Numbered from the stretch's first letter, positions 12,383 to 25,038 are shown. The stretch: DNA of 64,000 nt from Daedaleopsis sinensis (GCA_033807695.1 CM066301.1:3720001-3784000); one strand, 5' to 3'. The notes: generated by a model not told the origin, from the sequence alone. A program made the numbers and translations.

Positions 12383-12736
12383 CGTGGGCGGTCAGATACA
12401 GACCAAGGCGCGTTCCTCAAAGCCCAGCGAGAAACACAAGAAAGGGTAGGAAAAGAAAAAAGAGCGTGAAGTGAGGCGTAACACAGGAATGGTGGTCGTC
12501 GCCGCGGTCAACGCTCGGGATGAACTGCGTGCAATTGTGCGCTTCCCGATTTGGCAGTCATCGTAGCTATCATTCCCACGGACTCACCGCCGGGCGGTTC
12601 TTCCGGTCGTTCGAGCCGCCGTGTCCCGGATCAATGACATGAATGTACAGTTACAACGAGAATAACAGGTTCTAGTACAGTACCCGACTCTCTGAGGAAG
12701 AAACTAATTAGCTAGATACTAAGATATAACGAGAAA
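12383..12736. other. Short intergenic region upstream of PAC1
   Basis: It is presumably the PAC1 promoter together with the 3' end of the next gene. No coding frame or repeat was recognised. Confidence 0.5.
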
Positions 12737-14532
12737 TCAATAAAAATCGTCCTCCTCCTCGTCGGAGTCAAGGAGTCCGCTGGGCTTCCCGTTCGGCTTC
12801 GGCGCGGATTGCGCTATAGGCGGCATATAGTCATTGGGATCAGCATCTTCATCATCCGAGGGAGGTATCGCTGCAGAAGGGCCTGCAATTGGCTCCACTG
12901 GTCCCTCATTCGCGTATCCCTCTCGGAGAACGCGCTGCTCGTCAATCGCCCCGCCGTTTGCCATCTCTTCCCACATGAACCCTAGCACCCTGTACGCAAT
13001 CCCGAGTCAGCAGTGAGGGCATGTACAAATATTTTCAGCACCAGCTGTACATACCTGCTCTCTCTACCTGCGCACCAGTGATTCAAGTCAATAGCTTGAT
13101 AGATCACTTGATCGTCTTCGTCCCTGACGAGAGCGGGGTCTTGGACGGAGAGAGCTATCGCGTCGGAGAGGACGGTTGCATCGCGATTACGAGCCAGAGT
13201 CAGTGCCGCACACATCTCCTTGACATCCACTACGTAGATGGGGAACGGGTCTCTCCTCGGAGGGGGCGACCGTTGACGTGTACGGCCGTACCACTGCTCG
13301 TCCACGGACGGTTTGCGGTCATGGCGTGGAGAGCGTGATCGTCTTCGCGCCCCCTTGTCTTTCTCCTCTGGCCGCCCATCCCACGGACGAGATCTGTAGT
13401 CGTTGGTACCCTCCCAATCCTTGGAGTACAACAGCTGCTTGATGCCACGCTCCCAGTGTGAGGTGCTCGCGACGTCGATCCCAAAGCTACGCAGGACTGC
13501 TAAGGTGAACTCCCTGTCATGGACGAGCAGGAGTTTCGGAGGAACGAGTTCGCCGTTCTTTCTCGGAGCAAAAAGACTTTGGAGGCGCTCCGCTACGGAA
13601 TCCCTGGGTATATCTTCAGTGATATCTGAGAGAGTCTGAGAATAGCAGAAAGGCGTCAATTATCCGTCGGCGTTCCTACACGGATTGCACTGTACCAGTT
13701 TCTTCTTCCCAGGATTTCCCAGGTATCTTTCCTCCTGGACAGTGATGTGTGTGGTCGAGACCGCCGTCAGATCACTGGAGTCCGTCGGTCTGTCGAACTC
13801 TGTCCACCCGACATCGAGGACGCGAGGGTCGGCTAGCTTCTCATGTTTTCCCCGTAGGTCCGACGCCCACAGGTTAAAAGTGAAAGAGTATATGCGAACG
13901 TCGTGGAACCACGGAGGTAACTGGAGCGCATAGTGTTTGAGCTGGTGCCCTTGGATCGAGTCCTGGCAGAGACGGTAGAACACCCTGGGAGGAGCCTATC
14001 AGCACCCGGCACATTAATTATGCGGTTACAAACCACCTTTGATGCTCGAAGAATGATCTTGCAATCCCATCCTCCGTAAGTGTCTTCGAATCCGGTTCGA
14101 CTTGGACAGTATACCGTTTGTTGGCTCTGCTTAGATCCTTCGGATCATCCTTTGAATTCTTCTTCTTCTTCTTGCTTTGGGTCGAATCGTAAGTCTTCAT
14201 CTTCTCGGCCAGATCGTGCTTCGTAGCAAATTGGATGGGCGACAGGGATTCGAATTCGTGTGCGGCCTTGGGTGAGTTCCTTGGGCTGTCCAGCCTGTAT
14301 CTGAAGTATTCGTGCTGCGGGAGTAACAAGTACGAGGCCCCATTGGGACGGATACCTGGAGGGCGACACGATCGAGTTTAGTCAGTTCATGGACGAGCAC
14401 AGTAATCTGACAGACAAGCCTACCAAGTACAAGCTCCGCGCCGTCGTCCTTTGTAAGATTCGCCGCTAGATCATCGTTTGGGCAGCGATAGGAATCGCCC
14501 TTCGGGTTAGCTTTCCAGAAATTACTGCCCAT
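12737..14532 (-). CDS. Gfd2/YDR514C-like protein with RNase H-like fold domain
   Basis: The protein resembles the fungal Gfd2/YDR514C family, whose central domain has an RNase H-like (3'-5' exonuclease-type) fold; Gfd2 is linked to mRNA export helicase Dbp5 in yeast. The start at 14532 (MGSNFWKANPKGDSYRC) leads through small exons: LPQHEYFRYRLDSP, FATKHDLAEKMKTYD, a lysine run near 14160-14175, then VLDVGWTEFDRP...STTHITVQEERYLGNPGKKK (about 13830-13690) and QTLSDITEDIPRDSVAERLQSLFAPR, LLLVHDREFTLAVLRSFGIDVASTSHW. The DVGWTEFD and HITVQEERYLGN blocks and the LVHD...L motif are what one sees in this family, where they correspond to the acidic catalytic motifs. After the domain come an Arg/Ser-rich RSRSPRHDRKPS segment, IYVVDVKEMCAALTLARN and an acidic tail (DSDEEEDDFY). 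Family assignment is moderate, and catalytic activity is not claimed. Confidence 0.6.
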
Positions 14533-14970
14533 ACATTGGCATTACTACTGGTATGTGAACGTCACGGAGCTGGCGGCGTACCCAAGATTCGCTCTGAACC
14601 CTCCGATCTGATAATACCGAACGTCTTGCATCCGCGAGAGAGCTGTACAAGTCACTCAGTCAAGGTGAGCTCACCGTGAGGGTACCTAGTAAGTCGCGTT
14701 GTTGATTGAGGCTGTTAGCTTCAAGTAGTGTTACACGAGCTGCAGCACATGGGCGCGTACGCGACGTAGACGCCGGAAGTACGTGCTACTACTACTAGTA
14801 CTTGGACGCCCCGTACAACCTCAAGTAAGATCACACTGGGAGCACTCTGGGTCACATTATTGCCCCAGTCCGTAATTTGGTGAGTATCTGATTGCGAGCT
14901 ACACAACAGGATAACACGAGACGAGAATACTGAGCCGAGAAAGCAATACGCCGAGCGGCAAGCAAGGTTC
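14533..14970. other. Intergenic region, nothing recognised
   Basis: It separates the Gfd2-like start from the 3' end of the cation exchanger. No protein-like frame or RNA gene was recognised. Confidence 0.4.
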
Positions 14971-17568
14971 CTACGAGTCACAGACCGCCGGCCCTCCCTG
15001 GCCGCCCGGCGGGGTGTGTACGCTACGAAAGTGGTCGAAGCCTAGCAGACAGGACGATCGAAGCTGAGATAGCAGGAGAATCGACACACAAAACTTCAGG
15101 AAAAGAGGGAATCGGGTGGGTGTGGCGTGTTCGTGTGTGTATCTGAGCAGGATAGGGCAGGACAGGGAGGTATACAATCGGAGACGGGGTACGGGATAGG
15201 TAAGAGAAGAGAAGTTCTTGAGACTGTTTCTGGACTGTGTGAGAATGCCTGCAGAGCGTTGGGTGTCGCGACGGTATGTGCAAGCGAAGTTGGCCAATTA
15301 GGCGTATGTTATGACACCCAGACTGTTGAGTGGAAGGTCGGTATGAGGTGCATGTTAGGACATAGATAGAGTGGAAAGACGTACAAGCAAGAGCGATGAC
15401 GAGGTACAGAGTGACGAGCATCAGGCCTTCCATGTAATTGGACTTGCCATCCCTGTGAGTGCAGTGAGAGCTTGCGCATGTAGGTAAATTAGGAAACATA
15501 CTGAATGAGGAAGTTGACGAGGAGTACCGAGACGAAGAGCACAATTGTCTTAAAAATGGTCAGAGACGCGCATCTTCTTTGTAACGGAAGGTCAGTCTAC
15601 CTCAAAGTCAGCGAAGAACAAGGTCAGGTCGTGGTGGGTGATCCATCCGACGATGACAAGCAGCGGGATAACGAATGCAGCGATTTGCTGATACAGCCTC
15701 ATCAGCACGAATGCGCACATCTCTTGCTTTCCGACGGAACACGTACGATTGAGCTACCGACGCAGATGCCGATTGTGAGCTCCATTTTGTTCTTCATTGC
15801 CATCCACACCGAAGTAACATGCTCGGCGGCATTGGCCTATATTTGCGTTCAGTCAGATATGCGTGAAACTGAACTTTGGTGATACACGTACCACAATTGG
15901 TAGGAGAATTAGACCAATGAAAGGTTTGGGGATGTGATACCGTTCAGCAGTCTCCTCTATAGACGCCACAACTGAAGAAATTGTCAGCTCATCGGCGCCG
16001 CACGCTCTGTGGGGACGACGTACGATAGTCTGCACAGAATGAAGTGATCACAGTTACCAAAAGCAGCCTATACAAGAGGCCCAACTGATCAACCTCCGTT
16101 TGCTGTAGAGAGAAATTGAGACATACGCAGAGCCAGCAGCCCAGGGGCTCATCTCGGGGGTCTCGGCCTCTTCCTCATCGTCAGTCTCAACCGCATTGTA
16201 GAGGTATGCGTGAGATTTCAGCTGCATGAACCGTCTATGGTCAGACACCGAGCAACGCATCTTCAGTGTGCATCTGTCACGCACCTGGAAATAGAGATAT
16301 ACGATATACACGAACAGCAGCAGGATAGCGGTACCACGTGAGATGATCTTGAGGCCCTGTATAGAGTTTTCGTCGAGGCTGTCCAGGCCAAGCTCAATCT
16401 GTTGGTCAATAGCAGCTGTAATTGTCTGGTTGGTGCTCGATTCACCCAGGCCGCCCGAGTGAGATTGGGCGCTGTGGTAAGCAGCGGGAATGACGAGAGC
16501 TATTTGTGTTCAGTCACAGTAGGACACAAGGAACAACCACAATGCGATATGTGGTAGGACGATGATAGTAAGATAGAAGAAGAGAAGACCATTAGTGAAC
16601 TTCTGAAGTCAACGTTTCGAGGCGGTGCGACGTACTGATGCATGCCAGGGTCATGAGCTAAGGACAAGTCAGTAAAGGGTATAAACTCGCGTCATGAGGC
16701 GGTGACACATGTGCAAGAACACGTACCGAGCTTGAACTAGACGTTCCGATAGAAGGCGTTAGAATGTGGGCGGTGCATTCTTATCTTATGTCAACTCACG
16801 CTTGCGCCGCAGTAACCTGGAAGTTGCTCTCCTGGAACTTGATACCGCCTTTGTGAGACATGGTGAGTCGGACGTATGAATGGTCGCGCTGGGATGCAAG
16901 ACAAAATATGCCAAGGATGGCGGTACGTACCTGCCAGGAAGGAGCAGCCCAAGACCAAGAGAATGTTGGACAGGATGGAACCAAGCAACTGGGCGGCGCT
17001 TCAGCGACCAACGCGTTACACGTCCCACCACAACTCACCGAAGTTTGAACAATGCGCATTTCCCCTGCATGCAGGTTGTCAGTGGAATGACAGGAGACCG
17101 CGACAATAGACGCGAACCTTGGAGAAGCGCCGCCACGCCGACAATGATCTCAACCGCATTCCCGAACGACGCGTTCAACAGCCCCGAAAGGGTCTGCCCC
17201 AGTTTCAGGGAGAGCTGTTCGGTCGCGGTCCCGAGGAGCTAAGTGCGCGCGCGCCTTGACGTCAGCCCTATCCTGAACGCGGAACCACAATTGACATGAC
17301 ATACCGCGGCGAGCGGCATGATGGCAATGAAGCTGAACGAGAACTGGAGCGCGGCATCCCAGTTGAGGAAGTGGGAGAGGAAGCTGAGGGGGATGAAGAC
17401 GAGGAATATGTTGAGGTACGAGCCAAAGAAGAAGTACTTGTAGGACTTCAGGAAAGAGGGTTGGCCCTCGGCCGCGAACGAGTCGGCCAGGCGCGCGAAG
17501 AACGGCTTCGGTGGTTGCGCGCCGTTGCCATTTTCGAGGAGAGGCGTGCGGTCTGTTGCGGTGGGCAT
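14971..17568 (-). CDS. VCX1: Vacuolar Ca2+/H+ exchanger (CAX family, VCX1-like)
   Basis: This is a vacuolar calcium/proton antiporter that loads cytosolic Ca2+ into the vacuole. The start at 17568 ([15 protein letters not shown]) is followed by a cytoplasmic N-terminus and then hydrophobic segments: [28 protein letters not shown], and the first CAX repeat [52 protein letters not shown], with [12 protein letters not shown] on the next exon. After the acidic central loop ([17 protein letters not shown], about 16200-16150) the second half follows: [94 protein letters not shown]. The paired GNAVE and NAAEH motifs are the metal-binding repeats. At least ten introns are present. The last exon (15058-14971) with an unusual tail is uncertain; the end of the gene may differ by one exon. 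Confidence 0.92.
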
Positions 17569-17764
17569 CGCGCGAGAAGAGGAAAGGGAGAGGAGGACGG
17601 AGAGAGCGTGGTGGCAGAAGGACCGGAGGTCTTTTGTAGAAAGAGTACGACACTGTGGCTCGCGCGATGACCCCACCGCCCTCTCGCTTACGTCAGCCGC
17701 GTCACTCACGCTCCTGTCCGGGGGAACTTCTCCTATCTTCGCGGCCAGCTCCACGGCATCCCCG

Positions 17765-18837
17765 ATGTCTACCGCCACCGCCGCTCTCCCTACCCCGGAG
17801 ACAATCGCAAAGGCCGCAGCGCTGAATGTGTTCGACGCCTCTGGAAAACAGGTCTCGTTTGGCTCGATCATCCGGGACCAGAAAACCATCGTAGTCTTCA
17901 TCCGTACAGTGTCATTTCTCCACTGTTGTTGCGCCAGTGCTAATAGTAACACCTTCAAACGCTCTCCCGGCATTCTGCACAGGCCATTTCTTCTGTGGGG
18001 TGCGCATACCTAGCTGTCTAACTTCGTATAGCTGGGTCACTCATCCGATCACCGTATAGACTTGCCAAGTAATGCATCTTGGAGCCTCGCCTCAATATGA
18101 TTTTATACGCGCTCACACGCCTACTCGTCATAGCAATATGCCATGCAGCTCGCCTCAGTTCGCAAGGACGCCTTGGAACAAGCGGGCACCCACCTCGTGG
18201 TCATCGGCTGTGGCGACTCGAAGCTAATCAACAATTATTGTGGTAAGATCTTCCGTACTATACCACCTCGTGTACACTGAGGCGATGTATGATCACCACG
18301 GACAGAGACCACTGGCTTCAAGGGTTCCATGTACGCTGACCCTTCCCGCGCGCTCTACACCACCTTTGGCCTCGTCGAAAACCTCAACCTTACTCCCGCC
18401 GACCAAGAGAAGCGCAGTTACATTGGTGGAAGTCTTCTCGGCAACATCGCGAAGAGCTTCTGGGTAAGCTTTACGGGCATGCATAGCCTCCGTTTACGAT
18501 CGAATGAGGTCAGTTAGAATAACATCCTGACGTAGCAGGGACCCCTCAAGAATCCGCAGTTCATTGGAAAGCAGGGCAATATATCTCAGCTTGGCGGGGA
18601 CTTTGTCTTCGGTCCTGGTATGTCTAATTGCACGCGAGCTTCGACTGTGGCAGGGGATGACTGACAATTGGCACATACGCTTTCGCAGGAGAGACCTGTA
18701 CATATGCTTCACGCATGAAGCACACGGAAGATCGTAAGTCCTTGTACCAGTTCTAGAGCAGCCTGCTGATCGCTGCTGTCGTGGCAGACGTGGAAGTCGA
18801 TGACCTCATGAAAGAAGCTGGCGTTGCCTACCCTTGA
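17765..18837 (+). CDS. PRXL2/AhpC-TSA-type thioredoxin-fold protein
   Basis: This is a peroxiredoxin-like protein of the AhpC-TSA_2 (PRXL2/FAM213) family, a presumed thiol antioxidant. The start at 17765 gives MSTATAALPTPETIAKAAAL. The redox region reads IVVFIR-HFFCG-TCQ-QYAMQLASVRKDAL, assembled from exon 17983-17999, a 9-nt microexon at 18060-18068 and an exon from 18134. All three junctions use gt...ag and stay in phase, giving a CGTC (CxxC) active site. Further conserved pieces: THLVVIGCGDSKLINNYC, TTGFKGSMYADPSRALYTTFGL, RSYIGGSLLGNIAKSFW, GPLKNPQFIGKQGNISQLGGDFVFGPG, CTYASRMKHTEDHVEVDDLMKEAGV, stop at 18837. It is divergent from the Ca2+ exchanger (196 bp between starts), so the two share one intergenic promoter region. 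The family is secure; substrate and location are unknown. Confidence 0.85.
18060..18068 (+). other. Putative 9-nt microexon encoding Thr-Cys-Gln
   Basis: The 9 bases are preceded by a tatag acceptor and followed by gtaatg; the flanking introns would be 18000-18059 (60 nt) and 18069-18133 (65 nt), both of normal size here. Skipping the microexon leaves the frame open but removes the second cysteine of the CxxC motif expected for this fungal family. Confidence 0.7.
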
Positions 18838-18946
18838 GATACATGGCCGCATGTCCTGTACGTGTAGTATGTGGCTACCTATCTGTGTGAATCGTCTTGG
18901 GTTCCGTTGTATACCGATTATCCGTGCTGTATAATCTAACACTACC

Positions 18947-19942
18947 CTACCCCCGCACATCAGCGTTCTCTTGGACAAGATCGACGTCTAGGTGTGTGGT
19001 ATCCGCATAGCTCACAAGCACGCCCTTCCCGTCCCCGTACAAGTCGATCACCGATATCGACGCGTTGAAGCATCGCGAGATCACCACACCCTCCGCCTGG
19101 TGCACCTTCCGGCTCCCAATCAGGTTGGTCACAAGGCTCGCGATCAGCCCTCCATGCGACACCGCCAGGATATGGACAGGCTCGAAATCGGGGCCGTCCC
19201 CCTCGTCCTCGTCCTGCTCGGCAGTCCCAACCTGTTTGACTGCGACCGCACGCCCAGCCCCTCCAGCGGTCTGGGCGGATGCGGGAGAGGCGGATGCGGA
19301 AGAGCCTAGGACAGGAAGCGCAGCGGCTCTGCGCTGGGCGTGGCGCAGGATAGCCTCGTTCCACCACTTGGCGCCGCGAGAGACGAAGTCCAACATAGGC
19401 TCTATGTTGTCGGGGAGCTTCCCGCGGTCGGTGTAGCTCTTCCCCTGCCAGTCGCCCATGTGCTTGTCACACATCCCAGTCGTGATGCAGAGGGAGCGGG
19501 AACGCAAACCACACAGAGACAGCGGCGGTCCATGCGTGTGTGTGCGTGTGTTCGGTTAGACGAGTGAGCTTACAACCTCACGGATATAGGACAATGTACG
19601 TACCCGCTCTCTGAGGGCCTCGGCGGGCTGTAGCGGGAGCCCCGGGTGCTTCTCGAGTATTATTTCCGCAGTCTGTTGCAATGCCCATTCAGGCCAAACG
19701 TGGATAGAAGAGTAGTAGAGACTTTGAAACATTCAGAGCACACTGACCTTGCGTGCGCGCTGCAGATCGCTGCTGTACGCCACCTCGAACGGTACGTCTT
19801 CGAGCGCGTCCGCCGCGAGCCGCGCTTGTTCAATGCCCGCGGCGTTGAGCGGCGTGTCGAGGTGGCCCTGGATGACTCCCTGCCGGTTTTCGTCCGTCTC
19901 GCCGTGGCGCACGATGTAGATTCTTGCGACGACAGTCGGCAT
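18947..19942 (-). CDS. Histidine phosphatase (phosphoglycerate-mutase-like) protein
   Basis: This protein belongs to the histidine phosphatase superfamily (cofactor-dependent PGM, TIGAR and YOR283W-like). I chose ATG 19942 (MPTVVARIYIVRHGETDENRQG), which puts the catalytic RHGE motif at residues 13-16; an upstream in-frame ATG at 20023 exists but its extension is encoded largely by a short tandem repeat. Exons follow with GHLDTPLNAAGIEQARLAAD and VAYSSDLQRARK, then TAEIILEKHP...EALRER, HMGDWQGKSY and the second catalytic histidine in ILAVSHGGLIASLVTNL (about 19175-19125). The protein ends DLVQENADVRG at 18947. A 50-residue Ala/Ser/acidic insertion between HMGDWQGK and the second His is variable sequence. 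The enzyme would transfer phosphate through a phosphohistidine; the natural substrate cannot be inferred. It is convergent with the PRXL2 gene (109 bp). Confidence 0.85.
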
Positions 19943-19978
19943 CGGGCAGCAAAGCAGCGAGTGGGAGCGGGCTTTGGG

Positions 19979-20006
19979 AGCTTGAAGCTTGAAGCTTGAA
20001 GCCTGA
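19979..20006. repeat. Short tandem repeat, 7-nt unit AGCTTGA
   Basis: Three perfect AGCTTGA units and one variant (AGCCTGA) lie just upstream of the preferred start of the histidine phosphatase. They argue that the longer frame from 20023 is leader, not conserved protein. Confidence 0.8.
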
Positions 20007-20023
20007 GGTCTAAGTACTGCCAA

Positions 20024-20713
20024 CTGACGAGCGGTTCGCGGCAGTTACGTGAAGATTGCAGAGAGGAGGTTGAGTTGAGGCTGAAGTGACTACGGTATAC
20101 TAACCCCGCAATTTAGATCGGACCGATCGATCCTAGTAAGATGAAGGTGGGACTTTTTCCATGTGCCAGAAAGTAAGGTACTTACAATAGTCAGCACATC
20201 AATGCATCATTCATGCATCGGGCTGCGTACTGTGACGTCACGGATGAATATTATTGAACCAGGCATGGGCGTACTCACCGCTAGCTCCTTTAAACCAGTA
20301 CAGTGAACGGATCGCACTCATGTATACAACATATCATAGGTGTAGGTGCGGGTGTTGTCCAGCAGTCGTTGGAGAGATACAATGATATATCGTCCGTAAA
20401 CGAGCTACAACGCATGCGCAGATATATGCGGGAAATATCAAGACGATTCTGCCCAACAATGTCAGAGGGCCGATGACCGATCAACATAGCAGGTAGCAAT
20501 TCTCATGGGGCATGAGGAGCGCAACATTTACGGATTCCATGGAGCATGGGATTCGAGAGGCGAAGGGTCCTGCGGATCGCAGATGCGTACATACGAATTA
20601 AAACACAGGGACCGATGTGGGTGCGTGTAGTAGTGTAGAGGCGTCTATATAGGTATAAACAATGCAATGAACATACCACAGAGCAAGATCGAGGACGATA
20701 GAAAACGAGTATA
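20024..20713. other. Intergenic region, nothing recognised
   Basis: It lies between the histidine phosphatase promoter side and the GTR1 stop. It is somewhat AT-richer than its surroundings; no coding, RNA or mobile element feature was recognised. Confidence 0.4.
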
Positions 20714-21956
20714 TCATCCAAGCAGGCTATCGCCTTGAAGTTCCTCGAACTTCGGTCGAGCAAGGCGGATGTTCATCCGCAGCGCGGCCGTTTCTACGCC
20801 AAGGCTGAGCATCAGTGCCCCAAAGCCACGAAGGAAAGGCGCACCTATTGTCGGATCGTGTACCACAATTAACACATAAGTATTCCGCGTCAACTCGTCG
20901 AGCACCGCCGTGAATTCCGGAAGCTCCATCTCCACCGCATAGAACTCTTCGCGAACTCGGGCGCACGAGTATTTGAACACCTTGATGAGCTCGGACGTCC
21001 GCTCGTACCTTGTCGGAGCCATCTTGTGAGGGTCTGGGTCGTACTCCTCGTGGTCGGAATGGCTAGTGGCGGAAAGATGACCGTTCGTTCGTGCTGAAGA
21101 CGGCCCCGATGCGGCTAGAGCCGCCGCGGTCGGTGGTGGTGGCGGGGGAGTCGAGGTGGCTATGACAAGGAAGGTGGTGCGTTCAAAGAGAACGACCTCG
21201 GTAGCACTGCATGCGGCAGCGAGTTTGGCGAGATGCCGAGAGAGGACGGAGGCATTGGGGATGAGGATATGCACTATCCTTGACCATGCCTAATGACATA
21301 TGAAATTATGGAAGCATGTCGGTGAAGGACTTCTGGTGAACACTCACGTTGTACAATGACTCGTCATAGATGCTTGTTCCAAAGACAGTGATCTCCGCGC
21401 CGTCGCTGGCTTCCTTCAACTCCCGTGTCTTCCTAGCCAATGTCTCCGCTTTCGGACCGCGCGCGAGATCCATTTTATGGACGAGCAGGAACACCGCAGC
21501 ATTGGGACTGTGCCTCTGCAGCGCGACCAAGCACTCCTTGTAGTAGTTGAGGTCCTTCTCCATGTTACGAGTCTCGACCTCAAATACGTAGATCATGACG
21601 CCGACGTGTTGGAAGATCGTGGGTTGTTGGGTGGAGAGATATGAGTCCATAAACGCGTCTTGACCGCCACAATCCCAGAGGTTGAGAATGAGATCGCCGA
21701 GGAAACGGACGTGGTTTTGTTCAACATCTATTGTCGCTCCAAGTCGTGAAGTCAAGGACGCCGGGTTGTTGGAGCTGAAGGGGGACAGTTGGAGAAGTGT
21801 TCCTTGTGCGCGGGGAGAATGCTCACAAGATGAGAGAACGCATGGACGTCTTCCCACTCCCAGAAGCCCCCATCAAAAGAACCTGCATATGAGAGTCGTT
21901 GTTCGGCCTCTCTTGCGACCATTGCATAGAAGAAATAACCTTACCTTCTTCTTCAT
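20714..21956 (-). CDS. GTR1: Rag GTPase GTR1 (RagA/B), TORC1 regulator
   Basis: This is the RagA/B-type small GTPase that, as a heterodimer with Gtr2/RagC, signals amino-acid sufficiency to TORC1 on the vacuole. A 9-12-nt first exon (MKKK, start 21956) is followed by VLLMGASGSGKTSMRSLIF with the P-loop GASGSGKTS, then SNNPASLTSRLGATIDVEQNHVRFLGDL, the switch II motif LWDCGGQDAFMDSYL (about 21680-21640), FQHVGVMIYVFEVE, LNYYKECLVALQRHSP and HKMDLA, the Rag-family form of NKxD. The C-terminal roadblock-like domain follows after an intron (IVHILIPNASVLSRHLAKL, EVVLFERTTFLVIA), with a Pro/Ala/Ser-rich loop typical of fungal Gtr1 and FKYSCARVREEFYAVEME. Stop at 20714. The assignment is very sure. 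Confidence 0.95.
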
Positions 21957-22354
21957 ATTGGGCGAGAAGGATCTGGAGGTATTTGGAAAACGCGGAGTTG
22001 TGTTCGTTACAGCCTAGTGTCGAAAGGTCGCAGGAATGACAGCAACCAAGAGGAGGTCAAGCGGACTAGTGACAGCAGTGCAATTGGTAGCACAAGAATG
22101 CTACGGTGAGAGGGAAGGATTGGTCGTTACAGTTACAGAGCAAGTGATCATGGCAGTATGAGGTAAATCATGTAGGCGCCCGCGGGAGCACTCTGCACAA
22201 CTTTGTTCCTCCAGGGGTCCCGGGTCAGTATATTTGTGAGGACGCGCAAAGATGGCGATACTGAGTACGTTGCAAGTGATACAATTGTTGTCTGACTTCG
22301 CCGTTCGTACAAATGAGGTACAGTCCTTTCTCTGGTCCCGACATCTCCACCCTA
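21957..22354. other. Intergenic region upstream of GTR1
   Basis: It presumably contains the GTR1 promoter and the RIB4 3' end. No other feature was recognised. Confidence 0.4.
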
Positions 22355-23042
<688 letters not shown>

Positions 23043-23287
23043 CGTAGTCGGGAGTAGTAATGCGCAACCGTGTGCGCGCCTCCGACGACGTCACTGCGGG
23101 CCTCTACCGGACCGCGCGCTTGTCCCGCCGGGTTGGTCTTGTTTGCCTCCGGTGGCTGCAGAAATTTCGAGCCTTCCGCTCATCATTGGCTCGCGAGTCT
23201 TTCGTCAAGCTCTCACTCCGCTCAAACTCGTGCTTGTGATCTCCCGCTTGCGCACGGACTTCAGTCCAGTGAAATACCCACTTGAAG

Positions 23288-24975
23288 ATGACGGCATCGC
23301 AACAGGATGGGCATCTCGCTTGTGAGTAGATATACACGTTACACTACTTTCCCGGGCATCGAACCCTTCTCGCAGCAACCTACACGCACATTTACGCGTT
23401 CCTGGTGAAACAAGAGCACAAGAAAGCGGCCGAAGCACTGAAGAAGGCTGTCAAAGATGTCGTTGTACTTAAGGAGGGCGTAGAAACCGACGAACCTTCA
23501 CTAGATGCAATTCTCAAGGAGTGGAAGGAGCTTAAGGTGAAGGAAAAAGCGAAAGAGACCTCGTGAGTCCCCCACTTCCCTGTAGCCGTCACACATATCT
23601 TATGGATGGTTTACGGAATCAGCTCTGATTCTTCTGACTCGGACTCAAGCTCTGACTCTGATAGTACGCAATACATACTCTGTTCACTCCATACCTCAAT
23701 TCTTAACGGTTGTCCAACAGGTTCCTCGGAGGAATCCTCTAGCTCCGATTCGTCAGATTCAGACTCTGAATCTTGTAAGTGGACGTTCCCTAACATGGAT
23801 TATCTCTGAGACCTGATAGGATGTGTCCGGCTCAGCCTCTTCGTCGAGTGCGACTAATGCAAAGGACAAGTCAAGTGAGTACAATAATTTATCAACCGTC
23901 TGTATTCTCATATCTCGCGCTGCTGCTAGAAAAGCAGGCTATCGCCTCCAAAACGAAGGTCAATGCTCAGCCACCAGCGCGACCCTCCAAGGCGAAGTCG
24001 CCGCCGCCGTCGACATCAAGCAAGACTCTTTCAAGCGATAATGATTCAGAGGACTCCAGCGATAGCGATAGTGACAAGGCACCCCTCGCGAAGTTGAGCA
24101 AATCGAAGTCGAAGGTGTCTACCGACTCAGCGAAAAAGGCTTCCTCCGACTCTTCGTCCGACTCGTCTTCGTCTGAATCCTCCGACAGCGACTCTGACGA
24201 CTCGTCGAGTGACGACGATAGTAGTGAAGAGGAACCCGTAAAGTCGAAGGGCACGAAAGCGAAGGCGCCGTCAAAAGAGAAGAAGCCACCGTCAAAGGTG
24301 GTAGAGAAGAAGGCGTCCCCTACTTCAGACTCAGACAGTTCCGATGATACATCTTCCTCCGAGTCATCTTCTTCCGAGTCATCATCCGACGAGACCACCA
24401 AAGCGAAACACAAAAAAGGCAAGCAAATTTCGAAGCCTGCCGAATCCAAGGCGGCAAAGGAAGAGGTGTCAGTAACGAAGAAGAGGAGGACAAATGAGGA
24501 TGGTGCTTCCGTTCCGACCGCTGTCACGGTCAACGAGACGAGGGATAGCCACAGCGAGGATACTACAGATGGCGTGCAGAACGATGCCAAGGGCAAGAAG
24601 GAGGCGAACGAGGGGAAGAAGCCGCGCAAGATCAATACCCCATGGCAGCGGATAAAAGTTGACCAGATTGCCTACGCTGACGAGCGGTTGAAGGACAACA
24701 GATTCGAGTCGCGGGTGAGCTAGCTTGCTGCTCCGAGGACTGAACCGTCATTGATAGTCGATACAGGGTGCTGCCCTCTCAGATTATGGCGCCCGTGCCT
24801 CACAGGATCTTATCGTGACGCGCGGCGCTGGGTTCAGGAAGGAAAAGAACAAGAAGAAAAGGGGAAGCTACCGCGGCGGTGAAATCACTGTAAGGTTAAT
24901 TCTCGTGATCCCGACATATACGTTGCTAACCGGCTTCACAAGATGGAAACACATAGCATCAAGTTTACTGATTGA
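23288..24975 (+). CDS. SRP40: SRP40/Nopp140 nucleolar phosphoprotein
   Basis: This is the Nopp140 homologue, a nucleolar chaperone of snoRNPs and rRNA transcription. The start at 23288 and first intron give MTASQQDGHLASTYTHIYAFLVKQ, a LisH-type N-terminus (EHKKAAEALKKAV). Several tiny exons (about 23620-23870) then encode runs of Ser with Asp/Glu. The long exon 23935-24714 alternates acidic-serine clusters with Lys/Pro-rich segments, the hallmark of CK2-phosphorylated Nopp140 repeats. The conserved SRP40 C-terminal domain closes the protein: PWQRIKVDQIAYADERLKDNRF, then after an intron SDYGARASQDLIVTRGAGFRKEKNKKKRGSYRGGEIT and a last exon METHSIKFTD ending at 24975. Domain order and the FRKEKNKKKRGSYRGG motif make the call secure. 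The exact small exon borders in the serine-rich part are less sure. Confidence 0.93.
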
Positions 24976-25038
24976 ATTTGGATATACATTGGTGTACGCA
25001 ACACGGTCGACTCCTCGGTCCGCTTTGGTTCCTATGAC

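Noticed and set aside
17239..17973. Longer 244-codon start for the Ca2+/H+ exchanger
   Set aside because: The extension is antisense to the first exon of the divergent PRXL2 gene; [11 protein letters not shown] at 17568 is the natural start.
23967..24635. 222-codon minus-strand frame opposite SRP40
   Set aside because: It is the antisense of the Ser/Asp/Glu repeats; repetitive codons keep the opposite strand open.
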